The translations under genes were made by a program, and so were the position numbers. Below, piece after piece: positions 57,013-64,000 of a stretch of 64,000 nucleotides of DNA. Source of the DNA: Cladorhizidae sp. MBARI D1340-BT2. Lineage: Eukaryota > Porifera > Demospongiae > Poecilosclerida > Cladorhizidae. The stretch is from positions 11,040,419-11,104,418 of the forward strand of contig JAQNBH010000007.1 in assembly GCA_028752905.1 (NCBI GenBank), read 5' to 3'. Within the stretch, counting starts at the first letter, position 1. The number at the start of each line of letters is the position of its first letter. The notes under the pieces were generated by a model. That model saw only the letters and a list, made by a program, of their open reading frames with translations. It had not been told where the DNA came from and searched no databases.

Positions 57013-59270
57013 TAGGAGATCAAGTGCGCTCATTCCAATCATTCCTGTGCAAGAGAGAATTGCAGTGCCCTTTCTTGACCAATTCGCATTTTGCGGCTGA
57101 TGAAAACACTCATCCCAGAGCATCCTCTTGTCACAGATACCAATTCAACTGTCTGGCACTTTCCAATAATGAGCTACACTAACAGCCCACCCAGGCCCTA
57201 ATGATTTCGATGGCTAAAGTTAACTTTCGCATAATTATTCCTATGCAACATTTTTGGTATAAAAAGAGAGCTCAGAGAGACCTATCTTTTGAGCTATACA
57301 TCCAGTAAAGTGTGCAGAATCTATGGCTCTGAAGTCATAACCACCAGATAAAAAAAAGAAGAAGTTTTTGAGGTTTATATATATACCAATAAAGGCGCAT
57401 GCTATGTCTATGCGAAAAGCCTAGTAATTAGTACATAAAGTAATGGCTAAGAGATACAATCAAACTCTTTATTCTCCATTAGCCTCTGTCCTGCTTAAGC
57501 CGAAGAAAATTACTCTAAGGAGGCAGTGCTGATTGAACATGTGATGGATAGTTCTAGTAAGAATCCACACTGTAAGTTCTGAGCCTCCTGATGATTCTAC
57601 AAGGGCTAGAAATTCTGAGACGGGTTCAGAAATGATACTGTTGTTTCAAATAATTTTCTATGTTTAACTAAGGCTATATACCACTGTGTAACACAAAACA
57701 AAAAATATACTTTCATTGTCGTATGATTCCTCCAACAGATTACTTTAATTTATAAAGTGTAGTGATCCAGCTTTTCGGTTGAGGATTTTAGAAAACACTA
57801 CAAAGGTTTAGTACTCATGAAATGAGGCATGCCTACAGTGAAGCAAGTCTGAATATTTGTTGCTTGAACAGCCTTCTTTATCAGTATGTCTTAGTTCACA
57901 AGTGAAAAAGTCACAAATGACTCCGGAGGAAGGGATTAATGACCCAGCTCCTTACTTGAAGTGTCATATTCAGCAAGGACTAACAGTCCATATACATACA
58001 GACTAGAGCTATGAACAAAAATATCTGTGCACGTCGCTATGGTTTTAGTATGCATATGCATGCAAAAATCTGTACATTACAACTAATCACACCTCCGTAG
58101 CTAGATAACACTAAATCTGTGGGCGTCAGGTGGGTTGCTGTAGTAGCTAGCATTGTAGTTTTTCACCGCTAGACTTCTTTCTTTGGATGTGGATCAGACC
58201 AGTGCAGCTGCTAATACCACTGTGGTTTGTAGCTATAGCTTTCCCTCACTATTCTAGGTTCAAGAGCTGTATTGAAAATGACTAGTAAGTTGTAGCTCAC
58301 GCTAAAAGTGCTTAGATAGTTAGTAGTTATCCTGATGATTTCTTACTTTGGTGTATCATGCCTTGTACAATGCAGTAGTTGTGGCTACAGATGAGGTTTG
58401 TAGTTTTCAAGCGCTGCATTGTATAGTGTCACGCATTAGTGTCCATTTGACTTCTAGATCTCAAACGCGATCTTCAACTTTTATGGTGCTCCTCCACTTG
58501 TAGAAACATGGAAAGATAGAGTGTAGAAGCTTTACCAGAGTTTAAGAAAATTTCTCGACAGTGGATGATGCAAAATTCTAGCATGCAATGAAGTACCTAG
58601 CTAGATTATCTAGCTGAAGTATGAATAAACACTCTCAGAGACTTAGTTAGAAATAGCTAAGTTTTTGAGGTTTTTTGGAGGGGTGAAGAGATTTTAGGCA
58701 CTAGACCTCTGATGCATACCCGCTCCCCGCCCATCTGTAATATTATATTTGCTGTCTAAACCTGATTCAGCTGAACCATCGTCTTGCGGGTTGTGTGCAA
58801 TCGGATAATATAAAGTTCAATTGCTAGAGGCAGAAGTTTTGTTGAGAATCAGGAGAGAGGAAGAGGCCTAAAGAACAGGATTGTTTTTCCAGGTACAATA
58901 TAGGTAGGATCATGTCCGATATTAGACTACAATGAATTGTATGAAATCCAATAACTGCCACTCAGCAGCTCATCACTGTGCTGAACTGAAAGATTGCATC
59001 AAAATTTATTTGCCATGGTCATTTGCATCAGGCTATTAACCATTATAAAGCGAAGTTTCTTCAGCAAGTCCAAGTTCATACTTAAGTGGATTTTGCTCCT
59101 CTATTGGAGGGCAAGGGAGTATGCTATTAGTGTATATAGCTGCCGACGGAGTGGCTTAAGTTGAGGTTAAAAAGACAGTTGCTGGTGATGGACACCTTCC
59201 TTCTCATGCATTTTTATGCATGGTATTCACAAATAAAGTGTGTTAATTGCAACTGGTCAATTTTCATGAC
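57013..59270 (+). repeat. 3.1-kb repeat core, direct copy A (5' truncated)
   Basis: It starts within the core at GGAGATCAAGTGCGCTCATT, only a few bases after the inverted copy ends, so the two form a near-continuous palindrome with ~2.3-kb arms. It carries the shared module (57350-57230, minus sense) and the empty TTAA site at 59243-59246. Confidence 0.85.
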
Positions 59271-59689
59271 AGCTGTTGGGTAATTGGTGGCCTACAAAGT
59301 GCTGTTGAGAAGACCTCCTGTAGCAATGAAACACATCAATAACATTTATGAGGAGGAAGAGAAGGGGCCAAAGAACTCCTGAGGCATTTCAAAACATACT
59401 AAGTGAAATAAGGACATAATATACAATATATTATAGTATAATAGTTACCTAAGGCAAATATTTTATCCAAATACTTCGGACCCACAGCTTAAGTTGCACT
59501 ATTTTTGGTTTGCAGCTTGATTTCTAGCAACAAATTTTACAGCCAATTTACCCATGCTGCTTCAAATGTAGCTATATTGTTGGTTCAGACATTGAAACTT
59601 GTAGTATATACTCTAATTGACATCTTAATGTTTGAAAAAGTGTGTGTGTGTAGGTGGGGTTTAGGGGGTGGGTGGAAGATCTATCCTAT
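59271..59689 (+). repeat. 3.1-kb repeat tail, copy A
   Basis: Tail segment homologous to 54016-54460, ending in a short TG-rich tract (59640-59670). Confidence 0.82.
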
Positions 59690-62375
59690 CATGCACCCTC
59701 CTATCTCTGGTACTCATATATACTATATTTTCTTCGATGCAATCCTCTTCATGTTTACACTCACTGGAGGTAACCTGATTTATTTCTGAGACTTGAAGTT
59801 AAAAGGCTTCTGATTTCTGTTATTGGGATTTTGTAACAAGAACTGATGTATAATAATTCAAAGAATTTTACATTCCCATGAACCACTGCCATGAAATGTT
59901 GACATTGAACAGAATAGGAGGTTATATAAAAGTTTTTTGTGAGATCCTTCACTGCAAGTTAAAAGGCTTCTGATTTCTGTTAGTGGGATTTTGTAACAAG
60001 AACTGACGTAAAATAATTAAAAGAATTTTAAATTCCCATGAACCACTCTCATGAAATGTCGACACTAAACATATTAGGAAGTTATATAAAAGTTTTTATG
60101 ACAAATATAGCGAGCCCTCACTGGAGAGTTGGGAAGGAGATCAAGTGCGTTCATTCCAATCATTCCTGTGCAAGAGAAAATTTCAGTGCCCTTTCTTGAC
60201 CAATTCGCATTTTGTGGCTGATGAAAACACTCATCCTAGAGCATCCTCTTGCCAATTCAACTGTCTGGCACTTTCCAATAATGAGCTACACTAGCAGCCA
60301 ACCCAGGCCCTAATCATTTCGATGGCTAAAGTTAACTTTGGCATAATTATTCCTATGCAACATTTTTTGTATCAAAAGAGAACTCGGAGAGATCTATCTT
60401 TTGAGCTATACATCCAGTAAAGTGTGCAGAATCTATGGGGATCTGAAGTCATAACACCATATTTTTTTTAATGGTTTTTGACCAATAAAGGCGCATGCTA
60501 TGTCTATGCAACAAGTCTAGTAAATAGTACATAAAATAATGGCTAAGAGATACAATCAAACTCTTTATTCTTCATTAGGCTCTGTCCTGCTAAGCCGAAG
60601 AAAATTGCTCTAAGGAGGTAGTGCTGATTGAAGATGTGATGGATAGTTCTAGCGAGAATCCAAACTGTAAGTTCTGAGCCTCCTGATGATTCTACAAGGG
60701 CTAGAAATTCTGAGACAGGTTCAGAAATGATACTGTTGTTTAACTGTAAGCCTTATCAACCTGATAATTCAAAATTGTGTTCAAATCTTTTTCTAGGTTT
60801 AACTAAGGCTACCACTGTGTAACACAAAACAAAAAATATACTTTCATTGTCGTATGATTCCTCCAACAGATTACTAAAGTGTAGTGATCCAGCTTTTCTG
60901 TTGAGGATTTTAGAAAATACTACAAAGGTTTAGTACTCATGAAATGAGGCATGCCTACAGTGAAGCAAGTATGAATATTTGATGCTTGAAAAGCCTTCTT
61001 TATCAGTTCACAAGTGAAAAAGTCACAAATGACTCCGGAGGAAGGGATTAATGACCCAGCTCCTTATTTGAAGTGTCATATTCAGCAAGGACTAACTGTA
61101 CATATACTTAGAGACTATAGCTATGATAAAAATATCTGTGCACATAGCAGTATGCACATGCACGCAAATATCTGTACATTACAACTAATTACACCACCAT
61201 CGCTAGACAACGCTAAATCTGTGGGCGTCAGGGGGGTTGTTGTAGTAGCTAGCATTGTAGTTTTTCACCACTAGACTTCTTTCTTTGGACATGGCTCAGA
61301 CTAGTGCAGCTGCTAATACCACTGTGGTTTGTAGCTATAGCTTTCCCTCACTATTCTAGGTTCAAGAGCTGTCAACTAGTAAGTTGTGTAGCTCACGCTA
61401 GGATGTGTGTGCTTAGATAGTTAGTAGTTAATCTGATGATTTCTTACTTTGGTGTATCATGCCTTGTACAATGCAGTAGTTGTGGCTACAGATGAGGTTT
61501 GTAGTTTTCAAGCGCTGCATTGTATAGTATCAAGCATTAGTGTCCATTTGACTTCTAGATCTCAAACGTGATCTTCAACTTTTATGGTGCTCCTCCACTT
61601 GTAGAAACATGGAAAGATAGAGTGTAGAAGCTTTACCAGAGTTTAAGAAAATTTCTCGACAGTGGATGATGCAAAACTCTAGCATGCAATGAAGTACCTA
61701 GCTAGATTATCTAGCTGGAGTATGAATAAACACTCTCAGAGACTTAGTTACAAATAGCCAATTTTTTCCGGGTAGGGGGGAAGAGATTTTAGGCACTAGA
61801 CCTCTGATGCATACCCGCCCCATGCCAGGATCCACCCATCTGTAATATTTTTTTGCTGTCTAAACCTGATTCAGCTGAACCACTGTGTTGCGGGTAGTGT
61901 GCAATCCTAATATATAAAGTTCAATTTCTAGAGACAGAGTTTTGTTGAGAATCTGGAGAGAGGAAGAGGTCTAAAGAACAGGATTGTTTTTCCAGGTACA
62001 AGATAGGTAGGATCATGTCCGATATTAGATTACAATGAATTGTACGAAATCGAATAACTGCCACTCAGCAGCTCGTCACTGTGCTGAACTGAAAGAGCGC
62101 ATCCAAAAAATTGCCATGGTCTTTTGTATCAAGCTATTAACCATTATAAAGGAATTTTTTTCAGCAAGTCCAAGTTCACACTTCAGTGGATTTTGCTCCT
62201 CTATTGGAGGGCAAGTGAGTATGCTATTAGTGTACATAGCTGCAGAGGGAGTGGCTGAAGTTTAGGTTAAAAAGGCAGCTGCTGGTGATGGACACCTTCC
62301 TTCTCATGCATTTTTATATAGGGTATTCACTATTATAAAAATAAAGTACTATTTGGGTGTTAATTGCAACTGGTT
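59690..62375 (+). repeat. 3.1-kb repeat core, direct copy B (most complete)
   Basis: It runs from ATGCACCCTCCTATCTCTGG through a ~160-bp tandem duplication (59793-59955 and 59956-60115, both with GTTAAAAGGCTTCTGATTTC), the GGAGATCAAGTGCG landmark (60138) and the shared module (60330-60470), to the empty TTAA site at 62360-62363. No intact coding region is conserved across copies. Confidence 0.85.
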
Positions 62376-62749
62376 AATTTTCATGACAGCTGTTGGGCCA
62401 CCAAGCATAATTGGTGGCCTACAAAGTGCTGTTGAGAAGACCTCCTGTAGCAATGAAACACATCAATAACATTTATGAGGAGGAAGAGAAGGGGCCAAAG
62501 AACTCCTGAGGCTTTTAAAAACATACTAAGTGAAATAAGGACATAATATATTATAAAATATGTTATCCTAATACTTCGGACCCACACCTTTTGCACAATT
62601 TTTGTTTTGCAGCTTCTACAAATTTTACAGCAAATTTAGCTATAGAACTCCGTGCTGCTTCAAAAGTATATATATATTTGTTGGTGAAACTTTTAGTATA
62701 TAAGACTCTTCTAAATAGTTGAAAAAGTGTGTGTGTGGGTGGGTAGAAG
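62376..62749 (+). repeat. 3.1-kb repeat tail, copy B
   Basis: Tail homologous to 59271-59689, slightly shortened, ending in a GTGTGGGTGGGT tract. Confidence 0.8.
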
Positions 62750-63319
62750 CCATGCACCCTCCTATCTCTGGTACTCATACATACAATATGTTTTTGTTTT
62801 TCTTCGATGCAATCCTCTTCATGTTTACACACACTGGAGGTAACCTGATTTATTTCTGAACTGGAAGTTAAAAGGCTTCTGATTTTTTTGGTAACAAGAA
62901 CTAATGTATAATAATTCAAAGAATTTTACATTCCCATGAACCACTGCCATGAAATGTTGACATTGAACAGAATAGGAGGTTATATAAAAGTTTTTTTGTG
63001 AGATCCTTCACTGGAAGTTAAAAGGCTTCTGATTTCTGTTAGTGGGATTTTGTAACAAGAACTGACGTAAAATAATTAAAAGAATTTTACATTCCCATGA
63101 AACACTCTCATGAAATGTTGACATTGAACAGATTAGGAAGTTATATAAAAGTTTTTGTGACAAAATGTAGCGAGCCCTCACTGGAGATCTGGGAAGGAGA
63201 TCAAGCACGCTCATTCCAATCATTCCTGTGCAAGAGAAAATCAGCTCATCACTGTGCTGAACTGAAAGAGCGCATCAAAATTAATTTGCCATGGTTTTTT
63301 GCATCAAGCTATTAACCAT
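62750..63319 (+). repeat. 3.1-kb repeat core, partial copy C with internal deletion
   Basis: It follows the core start and the ~160-bp tandem duplication to GTGCAAGAGAAAA (~63241). It then jumps straight to TCAGCTCATCACTGTGCTG, which lies roughly 1.9 kb further on in copy B. It ends at ATTAACCATT where the gypsy LTR begins. Confidence 0.82.
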
Positions 63320-63494
63320 TGTTGTGATTTATACACACCGTAGAGAGAAAGGTTTTATACAACTTGATCTCAAACACGAGGTCTAGGAATCGACAATAAA
63401 GTACAGACATACAAACGGGCAATAATAAGAACTAGTGTCATGCACATAACTATCTAGTAGTGTACAAAGTTAAAGTTAGTTCCAGATCACTACA
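63320..63494 (-). repeat. Ty3/gypsy 3' LTR (175 bp)
   Basis: Read on the minus strand it starts TGTAGTGATC and ends ATCACAACA, i.e. TG...CA with short inverted ends. It is preceded by a polypurine tract (AACAAAGGGGTGAA, 63495-63508 complement). A TATAAAA string lies near 63350 (complement). It interrupts partial copy C right after ATTAACCATT. The target duplication cannot be tested because the 5' LTR is outside the window. Confidence 0.75.
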
Positions 63495-64000
63495 TTCACC
63501 CCTTTGTTAGGAGGTGATCCAATAGGCAAGACGGTTGATAGATAGATGGATGCGTTCAGAACGACGTAAGGGAGCTTCTTGAATTGGAGAATTGGGTCGT
63601 ACCTGAGCCGGAGTTAGTTCTGCCCCGGAGGGTATCGAGGTAGGCATAGGTCGAGAGTTGAGCTCTGGCTCGAGTGAGGGTCGGGGAAGCGATGTCAGAG
63701 GCCTGCCTCGTCCATAGCCGGCATCGGAGGTAGAGTGTTGTCCCCTGGTTTACCACGGGGCTAGGTGCTTGGTAGACACAGTCGTTTCCCTGCAGTCTGG
63801 ATACCGGTGAGCAGATACCGGATGTGAGCATAATGGGGGTTTGCCTCAATGAGCCCCACCTCATTGACCAGTGGGTCCATTTTTGTGGTTCGGACGTGAT
63901 GCTTGCGGAAGACAGACCCAGGAGAAGTCAACCAGGTAGGGATGGAGCTTCCGTACGTAGACCATCGGGAGAAGCGGAAGAGACGCTCATGGGTAGTCTC
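63495..64000 (-). pseudogene. Ty3/gypsy pol C-terminal region (integrase tail), window-truncated
   Basis: The minus strand reads R-L-F-R-F-S-R-W-S-T-Y-G-S-S-I-P, then V-R-T-T-K-M-D-P-L-V-N-E-V and L-I-E-A-N-P-H-Y-A-H-I-R-Y. A frame-shifted proline-rich tail ends in P-P-N-K-G-V-N-V just before the polypurine tract. This order (I-R-Y, acidic/Pro-rich tail, polypurine tract, LTR) is that of a gypsy-like pol C-terminus. At least one frameshift is needed near 63740, so this copy may be defective. The segment is clearly GC-richer than its neighbours. RT and integrase core lie to the right of the window. Confidence 0.65.

Noticed and set aside
56518..57123. Frames of 64-87 codons in the 3.1-kb repeat (also 59761, 62563, 63008)
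   Set aside because: The frames are not kept open across the repeat copies, and no conserved start or domain was found.
54461..63240. Assembly artefact as the cause of the 3.1-kb copies
   Set aside because: Copies differ by many substitutions and indels and have distinct truncations and orientation, so simple haplotype duplication is unlikely, though read support was not checked.

Overview
This is metazoan (eukaryotic) genomic DNA: AT-rich, with spliced genes, GT-AG introns of about 0.8-5.4 kb, microsatellites and many decayed transposons, and with no bacterial operons, rRNA or CRISPR. Tandem Calx-beta exons next to DUF4371-type hAT, metazoan Mutator-like and APE-type LINE sequences resemble sponge or other early-branching animal genomes. 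I infer a sponge-like invertebrate but cannot name the species.

Region 1 (1-25.9 kb) holds one host gene on the minus strand. Ten visible exons encode five Calx-beta domains, each split over a first-half and a second-half exon. Every clear exon boundary is phase 1. Its central and 3' part is a 9.5-9.65 kb tandem duplication: unit 1 at 1-9526, unit 2 at 9527-19177 and a truncated unit 3 at 19178-~22250. Units 1 and 2 each add two Calx-beta domains. All three units carry a dead hAT transposase copy on the opposite strand, inside an intron, that was copied along with the exons. A degenerate 11-bp minisatellite fills most of the first visible intron.

Region 2 (25.9-40.3 kb) has no gene I can support. 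It holds a foldback element (27.5 kb), two further decayed hAT transposases (27.8-30.1 and 33.5-34.9 kb), a decayed Ty3/gypsy reverse transcriptase fragment (31.7-32.2 kb), a diverged repeat module (35.9 kb) and a TTAA-flanked MITE (38.88-39.51 kb).

Region 3 (40.3-63.3 kb) is built on a ~3.1 kb repeat, present as a split copy, an inverted copy, two direct copies and a partial fourth. The split copy (40.35-40.88 kb plus 54.02-54.46 kb) is interrupted exactly at its TTAA by 13.1 kb of inserted DNA. The insert consists of a 0.7-kb foldback element and a 12.4-kb segment with matching inverted ends at 41595 and 54015. That segment contains a nearly intact LINE, a decayed hAT transposase and a palindromic pair of Mutator-like transposase remnants. 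The unsplit 3.1-kb copies act as natural empty sites, so this nested structure is the most notable find in the window.

Region 4 (63.3-64.0 kb) is the 3' end of a Ty3/gypsy retrotransposon (175-bp LTR, polypurine tract, C-terminal pol tail) on the minus strand. It is inserted in the last partial 3.1-kb repeat and runs off the window.
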